Source: Fragilaria crotonensis
Taxonomy: Eukaryota; Bacillariophyta; Fragilariophyceae; Fragilariales; Fragilariaceae
NCBI GenBank assembly: GCA_022925895.1
Contig: JAKSYS010000453.1
Coordinates: 1 to 51,516, forward strand
Length of the DNA stretch: 51,516 nucleotides
Direction of reading: 5' to 3'
Shown here in pieces: positions 8,983 through 22,698 of this stretch (positions within the stretch are counted from its first letter, which is position 1; each line of letters opens with the position of its first letter). A program made the translations under genes and the position numbers. The notes beneath the pieces are model-generated. The model worked only from the letters and a program-made list of their open reading frames with translations, did no database searches and was not told the DNA's origin.

Positions 8983-11900
8983 TTACTGGCCATCTGTGGT
9001 CGCTAGCATGCGCTTCGCATTTTGCTGGTGCTCTATCACTTCTGCAAAAGCAGGATCGTCCCCTGATAGACCGGATTTCTTGTAAATGGCAAGGGCTTCA
9101 TCAAAGGTGCGAATAGCTTTGGCAAATTCGGCTTTCAGGGACTGGACAACACCAATTTGTGTGATAACGGCGCCCACCTCTTCTGAAAATGGGCCCAAAG
9201 TTGCACGGCGAATGCGAAGGCAAGTTTCAAGTGTGTCGATCGCGACCTGGTAGTCACGCCTTTTCTCGTATACCTGGCTGAGAGCAAAGTAAATGTCAGC
9301 AACCAAGGGGTGGTTCTCTCCAACTGCTTGGATGCGCCTTTCCTTGACTTGGTCCAGGAGCTGCACCGCCTCTGCAGAGCGACCCTGTCGGTTCAAGACA
9401 TTGGCAATTCGGCAGAGAGTGTTGTCGATCACATCGTCGTCTTGCGCGCGGACTACATGCAAAAGTACCAAGGCCCTTCGATAGGTCTTCATGGCCGAGC
9501 CATCATTGCCCGTATTGTCGAGGAATTTCGCCCAATCCAGCAGCGCCTCAGCATAGGCTTCATAATCACGTTCGACATCATAATCTCTCATCATGTCCGG
9601 TATAGGATTCGCTTTGAGTTTGACTTCGAAGATTGCAACAGCCTTTTCGTAGCAACTTCCGGCCTTCTTGCTGTCGTTCTTGGCATCCAAAATGTCGCCT
9701 AGTCTCGCCAAACATTTTGCAACTTTGACATGAGATTCTCCAAGTGACTGACGGTAAATTCGAATGGCATCGACGTAACACTGCGATGGATCCAGCTTCC
9801 CAGAAACTTGAAGACTTGCTTTGAGAGTTCCCGCCAGCTCGAACAGGGTATCCGCCACGAGAGTATTCTCTTGACCGATCGCGCTGGTTCGAATGCGTAA
9901 GCACTCGCTCAAACAATCTGAACCCAGCTCGAATTCTTCGCGTCTCTTGTGCGACGTGCCAAGTTTGAACAACACCTGCGCAACCGACAGGTGGTCTCGA
10001 CCGAGGTTCTTCTGACGGATTGGAAGCGCACCCTGGAAGTAGGAAATTGCCCCATCCCAGTCCTTGCGATACTCTGTTGGGAACAAAAGTTAGTTTTAAC
10101 GTGGCACAACTTACGATATCCAAGTAGATCCCGCGCAGCTTACCCAGAACACAGCCGATAAAGTACATGGAATCAGCGACGCTGGCATGGGTGTTCCCCC
10201 TCCGACTGCGGAAGATTTCGAGAGCGGCTTCGAGGCAAGGCCGTGCAGCTTCCAGATCCATCGTGGCGAGGAATATCTTCCCGATGACAAAGTATGAATC
10301 ACCGGTGGCTTCGTCGTGCTTCCCGAGTCGACTTTTCCGAATAGTCAGTGCTTGTTGCGCACAGCCTAGAGCCTCTTCTTCCTTACCCATTTCAAGGTGT
10401 AACTCTGACAGTCTTTGGAATGCACCAGCAGTGCCCAGGTGATCCATGCCAACCGTTTCCTTGTACATGTCTAGGGCTTGAGCAAGACGAGATAGCGCGT
10501 CGTTCTCCCGTCCTAGCTTTTCCAGCGCGTTTGCCTCAAAAACTAGGATATCTGCGATTTCCTTCGAACACTCGTTTTCAACTCCACTTCTTTCCTGGCG
10601 CTCTTTCCGAGCTCCTTCATATTGGACGAGTGCATCCTCTGCCTCGCCGCGAGCAAGCAATCTGTGTCCTCGCCCAACGACGGCATCCTCAATAATTGTT
10701 ACGTCAGGATCATTCATTTCTTTGCATAACAAGATAGCCTTGTCGTAACAAAAGAATGCTTTTGCATCGGCTTGCAAAGCGGAATGTGCAGTTCCCAAGT
10801 GCAAATAACATCGGGCAGTTTCTTCATTCTTGTCGTCCGTTAGATTGATACGGATGCGGAGCGATTCCTCGAAACAGCGCAGAGCTCTTCGGTAGTCCCT
10901 TCGGAACGTCTCGAGTGTGTACCCCAAGCTGTATAATGCTTTAGCAACGTCGATATGATCGTCACCATGCAACTTCTTGCGAATTCTGACGCACTCACGG
11001 AAGCAGCGCTCTGCTTCATCGCTGTCATCAAGACTTGCGTTGAGCTCTCCACTGAAATTAAGCAATGCAGCCATGGCACCATCTTCCTCAAATCTACGAA
11101 TCTGGAGTGCTTGGTCACACATCTTGATCGCCCCCTTCAGGTCACCTTTCATTCTGTAGACTTCGGCCATTTGTTGCATGGTGTCCGCCACCTCTACATG
11201 GTCATCGCCAAGCTGGGCGGTGGTGATAGTGAGTGCCCTAGCAAAACATTTCATAGCGCGCTCGCTATCTCCTGTCTCTTTCAAGCATACTCCCACGTTG
11301 AAGAGGGCGTTGGCAACGTTGAGGTGGTCCTCGCCATGATCTGCCTTGTACACCTGAATCGCTTCAGTAAATGAATTCAACGCTTGCTTGAATCTTTTGT
11401 GCATACTCTGCAACGATCCTTTCTGATGGTAGAGCTTACCCAGTCTCTCAGAATAAAGACCATTTTTGGCCATTGGAATGACGGCGTCGAAGCAAGCCAT
11501 GAGATTGCTAAATTCCGATTCCGTCATCTCTTCCTTCGATTGCACAGAGTCAAGGCCAATGCGGATTGCCTCGAGAAAGTGATCGGTGGCCTCCTTTGAA
11601 TTTCCAAGGTGGAGCGCAACGGTGCCCAAACATCGCTGAGTCTCACCAACTGCATCACCACTATCTCCAAAATTGATTAAACGCACCCGCAGAGCCTCGA
11701 CTAGGAATGCGCTTGCCTCTTGAAATTGCTCTAGCTCTGCTAAAGTAGCACCCTGGCAGTGCAATGATTCACCAAGGTCTGGATCGTCGACTTTCATGTG
11801 CTGCTGCCTGACTTGCAAGGCTAATTGGAAGCAGTCCCTAGCGGTTGGAAAGTCTTTCATTTCGAAGAGAATGCGACCCCTCGAGTGTATGCAAGTCGCG

Positions 11901-14900
11901 TATTCAAGGTCGTGTGGTCCATTGATTGCCAAGAATAGATCCTCAGCCTGCTTTACCAAGCGCAACGCATCGGTGAAAGACTTCTGAGCGAACTTCACCA
12001 ATCCGATCCTTGACACTACTAATGCTCTCATTTCGTCGCCTTTCTTGTCCATTCGGTTGAGAATAATAATACTCCGATCGTACCAGGCAAGCGCTTTATC
12101 GTATGATTTTTCCTCCTCGTTGACACGACCGAGGAGATAAGATGCATTCATCAACTCTTTACTGTCATCAGGTCCTTGCTCCAATAGTCTCATGGCAGAA
12201 AGGAGTGTCAGGCGCGCTTCTTGCAGTTGTTTGATTTGGAAAAGAGTCGATCCCATGTACTGCAAGGTTTCACCAAGTTTCTGCTCGTTGCGGTTCATGC
12301 TGGATTGGCGTTGAAGGCGTAGCGAGTCCTTGAGGCAGGTCAACGCATCCACATATTCTTGTTGTTCGAGATGCAGCTTCCCAAGGCGGAGCAGGAGATC
12401 TGCCTCACTCTCAGAATCGGTTTTATGAGATGACCGCGCCTTCCTTAAGCTCACAACTTCTTTGAAGTAGAACAGCGCCATCTCGGAATCCCCCAAAGCA
12501 GCATAGGCTCGCGACAGCATCTTCAGGGTCTCTTCAGTGTCGATGTGATTGTCGCCTAACTTTGCCCGTCGAATGTGCAATGACTCGCGGAGGCGACCGA
12601 TTGCCTTTTCAAGGCTGCCTCCCTTGAAGAGTATCGCTCCAATACGGTACTTTGCAAGAGCACTGATCAGGTGGTCGCTCCCGACGTGCTCGTCGATTAC
12701 CTTGATCGCAAGCTCGTTGCATAGCACCGCTTCAGCTTGCATGCCAAGGTTATCCATTACAGAACCCAACGCGACAACTATCGCAGCGTCGTCAACAAGG
12801 TATTCGCCATAGCATTTGTCGAAAAAAAGTGCGATAGCTTCGGCCAAAATCTTCAGATTCGTAGTCTTCTTTACTGAGCACGTGGTTTCATTAGCCAATT
12901 CGAAGCCGATGTGAAGCTTCAGAATTTGGTAAGCTTGTTGAAACCCGGCTGCTGCCTTTTCATTTTCGCCTTTCATCGTCTGAACCAGAGCCATATCGTG
13001 AAGAGCCCTGCCCAGATCGATGCTTTTCGGTCCGCCTGCTTCCTGGCGCTTCTTAATGCTTTCCTGGTAGCACCTCAAAGACTTCTCTATCTCAAAGCGG
13101 TCCCTATGAGTCTGGCCAATGCATTCAACGATGCGAGCAACCATCAATAGCTTTGAGTCTCCGCGAGTATCGATCATCCGCATGGCATCTTTGCAACTCT
13201 TCATCGAGGCATCATACATTCCTAGGGTGCGAAGCACTTCTCCCAGGCTGACGAGAGTGGATACCAGCGCCTCGTTTCCTTCTCCAGCGTCGCCTCTTCT
13301 ACTCTTCAGGGCATTGCTGTAACAGTTCAATGCTTTGTGCATGTCTGACCTGGATTGATGTATAATCCCAAGACTATGGTACGTGTCCGCAATGTGCTTT
13401 CCTTCGATCCCAGGAATGTCCTGAAACAAGCCCAGCGCATCCTCAAGGCTTGTCAAGGCGTCGTTGAATTCCCCAAGGTGATGGAGACAGTTTCCCAAGT
13501 TATGAAGATTTGAGGCAACGAGAAAGCGAGTATCTCCCGGCAATGAACGCTGAAGCACGATAGCATCCTGAAACAACAGTGATGCTTTCTGGTATTCTTT
13601 AATTTCCACAAGAACATTTGCGACCTTCGGTAAGACGAGAGACCTATCTATGTTGTACCTCGTAGGGTTCGCCTCAGACAGACGAAGTATGCATTCGTAG
13701 CATTTGATCAAGTCATGAAGGTCACGCTTTGCTCTCGACTTGGAGTCCTTTGACTTGATTCCATTTCGTCTCTCCTTCCTTTCGACCAGTTCAAAGATTC
13801 GGGTCGCCTCAGCAAGGCAATCCCACGCATCCTCCGGCTTCCGCAACGCGAAGTGAGTGACCCCCATACGCATAAAAACTCGACCCAACTCCCACGAGTC
13901 ATCTTCGAAACAATCAGAATCAACAGCCTCCTCGTAACACATTAAAGCGCGCTCATGCTCGCCGGTGCGTTCAAAAACTCTTCCTTCATCGACGAGCACT
14001 CTGGCCACCTCGATGCTCTTCGGTCCAAACCATCGCTTCTTGCGTTTCACTGCATCCTCGAAGAAACGGATGGCATTGTCATACTTCTCAAGCTCGTAAA
14101 ACGATGTGGCCATGGCGTGAAGAATGGCGCCGATGTCGTGATCGCTTTCGCCTCCGCGTGCTTCCTTCATCGCCACTGCCTTTTTGAAGCTTTCAAGAGC
14201 TAGCTGGTGATCGCCGAGCTTCTGTTCGATGATTCCCGTGTTTTCTAAGATGGAGATGATTTCCGGGCCTTTCGAATACTCGCTGGATTCTCGGATGGCA
14301 AGGGATTGCAGGTTGAAACTCTTTGCCTCATCATACTTCCCCATCTCACAGAGAACAATTGCAAGCTTGAAAGAAATGTCGGCGACTTCTGTGCTTACTA
14401 CCCCGCAGCTCTTCAGCTTTACATCGAGGGCCAATCTGAGGCAGCGCAACGAGTCCTCCAGACTTCCCACTTCACGCAAGACCGTTCCGAGTAGGAATGT
14501 CGCATCGGCGACAGAATCGTCCTTCTCGCCATGCACTTTCTTGCGAATGTGGACACACTCATTGAGAATCTTCACCGCTTCAAAATGGCTACCACTGTCG
14601 ACTAACGTCTGCGCAAGACCGAACATGGAATTCGAAACATCAATGTGGTCTGGACCCAGATAATTCATTCTTGTCTCAAGGGCTGCCCTATGCAGTTCCA
14701 GCGCTTCGTTGACGCAACCTGTCAAGCGAAGAACGTTCGCCAGGTTGTACTGAGTATCTGACTTGTCTTCAGTTTCGAGGTCTGCAGACTTGAGTTCTAG
14801 AGCTTCACGGAAAATTCTGACAGCGTGATCAATGTCGTTTCTCTTCGTGAGGATGATGCCGACATTGTGAAGCGCAGCAGCTCGTACCCCTTTGGCTCCA

Positions 14901-17900
14901 CTTTGGCCTTTGACGGCAGTGAGTGCTTTCTTAAAGAATGACAGCGCCTGCTCCTCGTCGGACATTTCATCGTAGACTGTACCAATGCTGCACAAACATG
15001 ATGCTACTTCGGTGTGATTCTCTCCTAGGTTCAGCTTAAACACATGAAGCGCTGCATAGGATAAGCAAGTTAGTAAAGTGCACTCAGAGAAAGTGGGGTC
15101 AGAGCAAAGTCGGATTCACGCACCTTCTGTAAAGAATCTAAGACCGTCAGAGTACTTCTTTTCCGCGACGTACAGCTGTCCGATGTTGTACAATGTGCGG
15201 GAGGTTTCAATGTTGTCGGCACCCAGCACCTCAGTTTTAATTCTCAGAGCCTCGGCGTAAAAGTGACGGGCTCTATCGGTCTGGTCCATTGACATGAAAA
15301 GCGCACCAATGTTGTTCTTGCTGTTTGCGACACTGAGTTCGTCACCTGTTTGCAAACGAATTCGGAGACTCTCTTCATAGCATTTTAGAGCCCGTCTCAC
15401 CTCGCCACGATTGCGATGGACATTTCCAACAGAGTTGAGGATATTGCTAAGTTCAACGTGATTCATACCCCAGATCTTTTTACCCAGGCGAAGTACTTCG
15501 CCGAAGCATTCGATCGATTTATCGTATTCACCGAGCTTGTCATGGGCTACTGCTTTCCGGTGAAGGCATTTTGCTACTGCGATTTCGTACTCGCCTTTCT
15601 TCCGGAGGAGACGGAGAGCTTCGTCAAACCACTCGAGTGCCAACGAATAATTGCTGTCCAGAAACTCAATGTTTCCAAGGCACACCATGTTTTCAGCCAA
15701 CTCAATGCTTTCATTTCCAAGTACTGCCACCGATATCACATGACACTCATGGTGGCAACCTCGTGCTAAACCAATCTGACCAAGCTCAACATGGATGTTG
15801 CCGAGATTAAAAAGGAGATCTGCGACACTCAGGTCTTCTGTGCCTTTGGTCTCACGTTGAAACTGAAGCACTCTATCCAAGGACTTCAGGGCCTTCTCAT
15901 ACTGTCCGAGGGCGGCCTGCGTATTTCCGATGTTGTGTACGACTTCCGAGATGGTGTCTTCTTTCTCAGGATTCTTGTCTTCCCGACGACGCAGCAACAC
16001 CAGGATCGATGAATATCCTTCCAAAAGGAGCTCATAGGTGTTGCATCCATCGACAACGACATCTTTCAGCGAATCTGGCGCTTTCTTCGCCTGCGTAGCG
16101 CCAACCTTTGTTGAAGGTCCCTGCATGATCTGGTTGACATCTTCGAGAATACTAACCGCTGATTGGAAGTGGTCTAATGCAACATCATCGTACGCACCCA
16201 AAGCCATCAACGAGCGGGCTAGCCGCAGATAAACTAACGCATCTTGCACGCGAGGAATGTAGTTGGCCCCATCAATCGAGTCCCCGATGTGAAGGGCCCG
16301 CTGTAAAGCACGCACACATCGCTTGTAGTCATGCCTATCCTGATAGACTGTCCCAATGTGCCTGAGGATCGCGGCAACTTTGATGCTGTCGTTCCCAAAA
16401 TGCTCACCGTAGACACGCAAACAAAATGCATAACATCGCAGAGCCTCTTCAGACTTCCCGGTTTTGTCGTACGACAATGCCAACTTCTCCATCGTGACTG
16501 CACTTGCCAGGGGTGTTAACCCAGCGCCTTGCTTTCTAGCCTGATTGGGTTCTTGTCGAAAGAAGGCATCGAATGCTTCGTTCGATGTCGCAGTTTCGAT
16601 CGCATCAAGTCCTCTAAATTTCAAGCTTTTCTCAAAATCTACCACAGCCCCTACAAAGTCTCCGAGTTCAAACCGATCTACTCCTAAGCCGTAGTACAAC
16701 TTCGCCTTCCATAAGTTCCTGACCGAAATGGCTATCTGAGTTGTTGATTTCTCCTGGCGTCCGTGGATTGATGACAGCTTTTCGGTCCATATGTCCATCA
16801 ACTCGATTGCGTTATTGAGACAAGCGCTGTCGGCGGCAAGATTCCCTTGGGATTCATGCACCCTGCCGATATCGTACATATTTTCAACTGTTTTCATTAC
16901 GACAGAGCCGATATCTTCGGTGCCGTCCAATTCTTTTCGCCAATCGTGAGATTTTGCGGTCTGAATTGGAGTCGGACCACCCTGGTTCAATTTCTCTAAA
17001 AACGACGTGCGAATGAAGAGAGCGTCGCTTAGTTGCTTGATTGCCTCATGCACCGTTGCATGTTTACTGCCGTTCGGTGATATTGCTCTTCTCCACAACG
17101 CCACACCAAGGCAGTTGGCTGTATTTGCAACATCCAAATGATCACCAAGTAAAGTCCTCCGGACCCGAAGCGCCTGCGAAAGGCATGAAATAGCTTCGTC
17201 CAACTTCTTATCATCCCTTCGCGAGACATCTTCGTCGGCCTCCTGGAGGTGCTGACGCAATCTTAAAAGTCCAAGGTGGTGCATACTCTGTGCAAAAGGC
17301 AAATTCATTTCACTTCGATGGAGGTTTCGAATCGCGACTGCGTCGCGTAGAAAACTCGTCGCCCCATCATCATCGGCGTAGGTGTACTCGTCTGGATTTG
17401 GTGCCTCGTCATGCATCAACACGGATGCCAGCGCTTCCATAACCTCTGCCGCTGCCAATGAATCTGGCCCTGAGGTCATCTTCGCGATTCGAAGCGACTC
17501 GACGAATGAGTCAATGGCCCGTTCTCTGGCCTTAAGGCTCGACTTCTCAGACCCTCCGTTGTAGATCTTTCTGTACACGTTGCCGAGGTTGAATAAAATG
17601 TTTCCAACAATGGCGTGTTCAGAGGTTCCAAGTCTCGCCTCTGTCAGCTCTCGGGCTTCCACAAAACATCGAATCGCGGAATCATACGTCCCGCGTTTGG
17701 CACTGAGATTTCCGAGTCTGAACAGAAGGTCCTCTCGAGTCAAACCTCCAACCGTGTGGATGGAATCTTGCTGATTTTGACCACCAAATTTCCACCAACT
17801 TGAGGCACCTTCACTGGTATTCTCAGTCGACTGTGTTATCATCGTCATCATCTGCTCATAGCAACTCAAAAGCATGCCATCCATTTCAGCTTGACTCACA

Positions 17901-20900
17901 CTCTCCAGGTGAGTTTCATCGTCGATGCGCAAGGAAAGTCTTGTTTCGAGATTCGTCGACTCCAAATATCTCATAGCTGTCTCGAAAGCGAGCTTCGCTT
18001 CATCAGCATTATTCTTTTGCGTACTAATCATCGCGATTCTCCTATGAGCATCTCCGACGCGAATGACCGAAACGACGAGGGACAGATCACTGAATCCAGT
18101 TATGGACCTTATGGGCTGGATGCCACCCTTCGGGGCAGAGAGGATTCGATGTGTGGTCGAGTAAACAATTTGAATAGCACCCTCCAGAAACCTACGTGCC
18201 CTGTCTATTTTCTGTTGTCCATGATATAATGTTCCCAGTGAAAGCATCACTGCCGCAAGAGCGCTATTGATCGAGATGTCAAGCTCAGCTTTCTTCTGAT
18301 CACCCTTTTGTTGGGCAGTTTTGAGCTCCAGACCATCGCCGCTTTGTTGCGGTAGAGACTGGCGGGCCTTGCGACGAGCAGCGATTGCTTCGAACAGTCT
18401 AAGTGACTCCCGGAAGTGAGCGGTTGCTGCTGTGAATTGGTTGTTGTAGAAATGCGACAACCCAAGTGCGTGTTCAGTGTAACCGGTGTCCATATCTAAA
18501 ATGTCCCACTCTTCTTCAGCCCTTCTATTCTGACCCGAGTCGGTGAATATTCTCCGCTTCTCCTCAAGTTGAGACAGCGACTTCTCAAACCAAGATATAG
18601 CATCTTCATTTCGCCCCATCCTGCAGAACGCTATACCGATTAGATGCATCAGTTCGCCCAAGGTGTCGACCCTCCGCGCTCGACATTCCTCAAACGTTTT
18701 CATGACTGCGCGAGACATTGACAAGTCACTACTTGCGATGAGCTCGTCCCCTGTTTTGCCTGTCAGCTTCAAGGCTTCCAACCAACAGTCGATCGCATAT
18801 TCGTAGTCACATCGTCGAAATAGGAGCTTGCCAAGTTTCATCAGGTCACGCATTAAGTCAAGACGCTGAAACCATTTGACAGCATCGTTTCCATCAACAT
18901 CGAAGTCCTTCACAGATCTCGGTGCAATCTGCTGGTGGTCTAGCTCACCATACAAAATTGCCTTTCTCATCGTTACCGCGTCCCGCGCAATTTCGATTGC
19001 TCGCCTCTCTACCTGTAGTCTAGTCAATCTAGGTTCATCAAGGGATTCGATGTCATACTCCTCCTCGTCGCCGTACAACATTGCTAATCGCCTCCGTGCG
19101 TAGGCTATCTTAAGAGAATTCAATTTTGCAAACAACACATCCACCAATTTGGAAAGTGAGTCACAAATGAATGGATCGTTTGGAGGGCGGACGATTACGG
19201 AGCCTCCAATGCTGTCTTGCGGCAGCTTGTCGTGGAGGACTGTAAGCGCCATTTGGTCAATTGACTTGGAAATACTATCGAAGGCAGCGTCATGTTCGCC
19301 GAGCTCGGACCGTGCAACACCCAAGCACTGCATCACCATTGCCATGTCTGCATTTTCGGCTGGTGACCCGAGCGCTACAACACCGTTGGAATTCAGACGA
19401 GCGCCAGATGGCAGTCGTCGTTTCATAAGGTCAAGGCACTCGGTAAAGCTGCGCGAGGCTTCTTTCCATTGCCTAAGCTCCATGTGAATAATGCCAACAC
19501 TCTGCAATGCATGGAGAACCGTGGGGTGCCCCCTCCCAACATGCCTAGTATAAAGAGCCAATGAGTCGTTGTACCACTTCAGCGCCAGGGGAAACTCAGA
19601 AAGCTTAGCCTCGTAACAGTAAGCCAGGGTTGTCAATGTGTCAGAAAGATACAATTCAATCGTGACCCTGGCCTCCTGAATGTGTTTCATTGCCTTAGTC
19701 TGGGCGGGGTCGAACTGCCGATCTACTCTTGTCAAGTTAGACGGAGAACCAAGGGGGTCATCGTCTTCGCGCTCAGCGGCTTCCTGTATCCTTGCGCGAT
19801 GTTTTTCTTTAATGGCACCTTCTACACGTCGAAGAACTTTAAGGGCGCCTTGAAAGGCACTCTGGGCCTCGAGATAGGCGTCAATCTCCAACTCCGTCAT
19901 CATATCATCGAAATTCGCCTTTTCCAAGACGGTGTCAACCGTACCCTTCTTGGTGACTCGTTCTTGCTCAAGCTTTCCAAGAGTGACACCCTGGAAATGT
20001 AATGAACGACCGATCTCCAAACAAATCGAAACTATTTGCGTGTGATCATGTTCGATTTGAAACGATGGATTGACTCTGATTTCTGTAATTTTCCAGTCAA
20101 TACCGTGAATGGTCTTGGAAGGCAAGAAGTCCGCGGAACGCATGTTCTCCTCGAGAACTGCGCTCAAACACCTTTGGATGGATCGATGCACATCTCGGAA
20201 GAATTTGTCCCAATGAGTTTCGTCGAAGGACTCTAAGCTGCACAGCTCTTTGAAAAGGGCATCCAGCTCGCCAATATGAACCATGACGCCAGTGTATATT
20301 CCTAGAACAACCAATCGGTTGCGAATGAGTCTCGCATCTCCAAAATATTGCGCCACTAACTCAAAGGAGGGGAAGGACAAGGTTTTCCAGCACGATCGAA
20401 TATAGAAATGAGGAAAGTAGCGAATCGCGTACATGTACGCGAGACTAGTATCACTTCGCGTGTCCAATCCCGCGGAAGTGAAATTCGAGACCGATATGGG
20501 ATCATCAGACATCGACGTATTCAGAAGTCCATTCAACAAGACTTCTTTAACAAAAGGGACAGTCCAGTCATTATTACTCCCAGGAAATGCCAGGCTTTGG
20601 AGCAGCTTCTCGATGCCCTCTCGTATACGCACTTCTTCTTCCGGACAATCAGGATCTGAAGTATCAATCGCATTATCATCATCCTCTTTTTTCTCCTCCG
20701 CATACATGTCACCATACAGTACTCTTTCGGTGTCCATTTTTCGCTGCCGATCGTCCGCTATTCCGTCGGTTCGCACGCGTTTTCCCTCACCTCCCTTGCT
20801 AGTTTTGTTAGCTGTCTCGGACTGCAACTCTACTTGGTAAGTTCGAAAGACACCCATCTCGGAGCTGAAGAGGACATGCATTATGTGTTCGACGAAATAG

Positions 20901-21697
20901 AAGAAGTTGTCGCCAATAGGCTGAGGACTTTCGATTGGTGAATCTGATTCATTAAGAAGCGCTTCCTCATCTGCGGCCTTGAGATTTCTTAGAACAACGG
21001 CAAAGAGCCGTCTAGCAACAGCCAGCGGGACGTAGGGGCTCATCTTTGTCGCCTCAGCATGAAGGTGGGAGCGCGGCTTTTCTCCAGAGGATTCCACAAC
21101 GTTGCCAAAAACCTGAATGTAGGCAGCGATGCAAGCAAGAAGCTGGTTTTGAAATTTCAAGATGTGCTCCTGATCCTTGTCGCTATCACCTACAGTCGCT
21201 TGCAGGAAAGCCATTTCCGCTTCGTCTGCCGTCGTTTCGTTGGCGTTCAGTCTAAACGGCCCCTTATACTGATAATTCCAATGGTTGCGAGATATGTCCC
21301 AAAGTCTTTCCTCCCAGTCTTCCTCTGCTTCGTCGTCCACCGAAACATCATCTTCGTCGACCAAGGGCTCCTTCTCGTCCGCCTCACCGACCTCTTTCGT
21401 TTCTTCTGATCCCTTGGCATCATCAAAATCGTCAACTACAAGCATGGATCCATTTTGAAAGATTGTGCTTGTGTCATTCTTCAAAAGTCCTTCTTCCTTC
21501 AAGAAATCTATCCACCATGGTTGAGGTTCCGACCTCAACGCTTCTTCGTTCGATCGAGGTACTGATCGACCCGGTGAATTTTCTTGGGTCTGGTCCTGCC
21601 TATGAAGACCCTCGTCGCAAGGTAAAGAGTCCATATCGCCAAGTGCGTTGGAATTTAACTCGAATGTAGCTGGGAGTCCCTTCGTTTCTTCCATCAT
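8983..21697 (-). CDS. Giant TPR-repeat protein, about 4,190 residues
   Basis: Three exons on the minus strand, 21697..15124, 15051..10144 and 10073..8983, add up to 12,573 nt (4,191 codons) with no frame break. Residues 1 to about 680 are not repetitive. They include very acidic stretches (DEDDVSVDDEAEEDWEE) and several hydrophobic helices. From about 685 to the end the protein is a nearly continuous series of 42-residue units of the kinesin-light-chain/TPR_12 kind, with recurring LG.DH..VA, A..L..LG and EEAL.CYE..L.IR patterns. Such arrays form a superhelix that binds proteins or peptides. No enzymatic domain, NB-ARC, signal peptide or membrane helix is apparent. The role is unknown; a scaffold is the simple guess. 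It has its own upstream region, next to a young retrotransposon. Confidence 0.93.
10074..10143 (-). other. Intron 2 of the giant TPR gene (70 nt)
   Basis: Donor GTAAGC at 10143 and acceptor CAACAG ending at 10074. The junction gives YFIGCVLEYRKDWDGAISYF, a regular TPR. A second GTAAGT lies further inside the intron, but using it breaks the frame. Confidence 0.88.
15052..15123 (-). other. Intron 1 of the giant TPR gene (72 nt)
   Basis: Donor GTGCGT at 15123 and acceptor TATGCAG ending at 15052. The spliced product reads FFTEALHVFKLNLGENHTEV, a normal TPR helix pair. Confidence 0.9.
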
Positions 21698-22094
21698 CTT
21701 TCAAGGCTTGGAATCTCATGGAGTGTTTTGTTGTGGCATCGACGATACAGTAGGATGCTCGGGTCATGCGTCGAAAAAGGCTAATGTCTCACAAGAGAAC
21801 GAAATGTCCGACAAGAGACACTCTCTCTTGAGGACTGTAACGGTGTACTCCCAATTCCCAGTACTCGTATCATACGGTGCTGTGAAGGAGACTGATAGCA
21901 CAGATGACATTTTATGGTAACAGGTACAGTACTAGTACCAGGCGCAACTAGCTAGTACATACTCCAGTACCTTGTAGCACCATGTGCTCTACCGTAGACT
22001 ATGAATACTTGTAGGATGGCATTCAATCAATGAATCAATGTACGTGTACAGTGTACAAGTACCTGTGTACTGTACACTGTACTGTACCTCTACT
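21698..22094. promoter_or_regulatory. Upstream region of the TPR gene, cut by a retrotransposon
   Basis: 397 bp between the TPR start codon and the left LTR of the Copia element. From about 21880 it is rich in GTAC words (GGTACAGTACTAGTACC-like, and GTACTGTACACTGTACTGTACC near 22065), as in the other upstream zones. The CTACT target site of the Copia element is at 22090-22094. The element therefore went in about 400 bp upstream of the TPR gene and may have moved away more distant control sequences. Confidence 0.45.
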
Positions 22095-22687
22095 TGACAG
22101 TGTTCGTGTGATCGGTACACGAGTACTGGCCGACGGTAGACTTAAGGTTAGTAGGACCCAGAAGTCTAACGTTGGACTTGACGGGTGAGGAAGCGAACCT
22201 GACGGATCGTCCAGCTTTGGGCGATGGTGTTTTGTAGACATACACCATGGCGGTAGATTTGTTGATACAAGGATGTAGAAATGTAGATGCTAACTAGTAA
22301 AGGCCTTTACTGTTTTTGGTTTGTGGAAATTATGAGATGAATTGGAATGAAAAATGAAGGTGAGACTTGCAACATTAGTTGGAGTCTCACAAATGAAGTG
22401 TTGTCTTAGTCCCACTTCCTGAGTGGTGTTTGGGAAGTGTTGTCCATAGTAAAAAGAGTGTTGTTGAAGTTATCAACAACACTCATGATTTGAATTACTT
22501 AGGAAGTGAATTCAAATAGTTTTGTGTTGCAGATCAGTGGTACCAGGTTCTGATCCGTAGCATTCTACGGGAACGGGTCACGGACAGACTAAGAAAAATA
22601 ATGGACTGTCTATTGTATTACCGTATGGTATTTAACCTTACAGTAAGACGAGAGACAGTGTGACAGAGTGACGGTAGATTCCTAACA
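22095..22687 (-). repeat. 3' LTR of the large Copia element (593 bp)
   Basis: Partner of the LTR at 40266-40859. The same 12-bp stem lies at 22456-22467 and 22473-22484. The left end is next to target site CTACT (22090-22094), and the inner end follows the polypurine tract at 22688-22695. Confidence 0.96.
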
Positions 22688-22695
22688 CCCCTCTT
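22688..22695 (-). other. Polypurine tract of the large Copia element
   Basis: AAGAGGGG in element sense, immediately upstream of the TGTTAGG start of the 3' LTR. This is the expected plus-strand primer. Confidence 0.75.
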
Positions 22696-22698
22696 GGA

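Noticed and set aside
9293-21669. Dozens of 60-140-codon plus frames antisense to the TPR gene
   Set aside because: They follow from the composition of the minus coding strand, start mostly without context and share no protein features.
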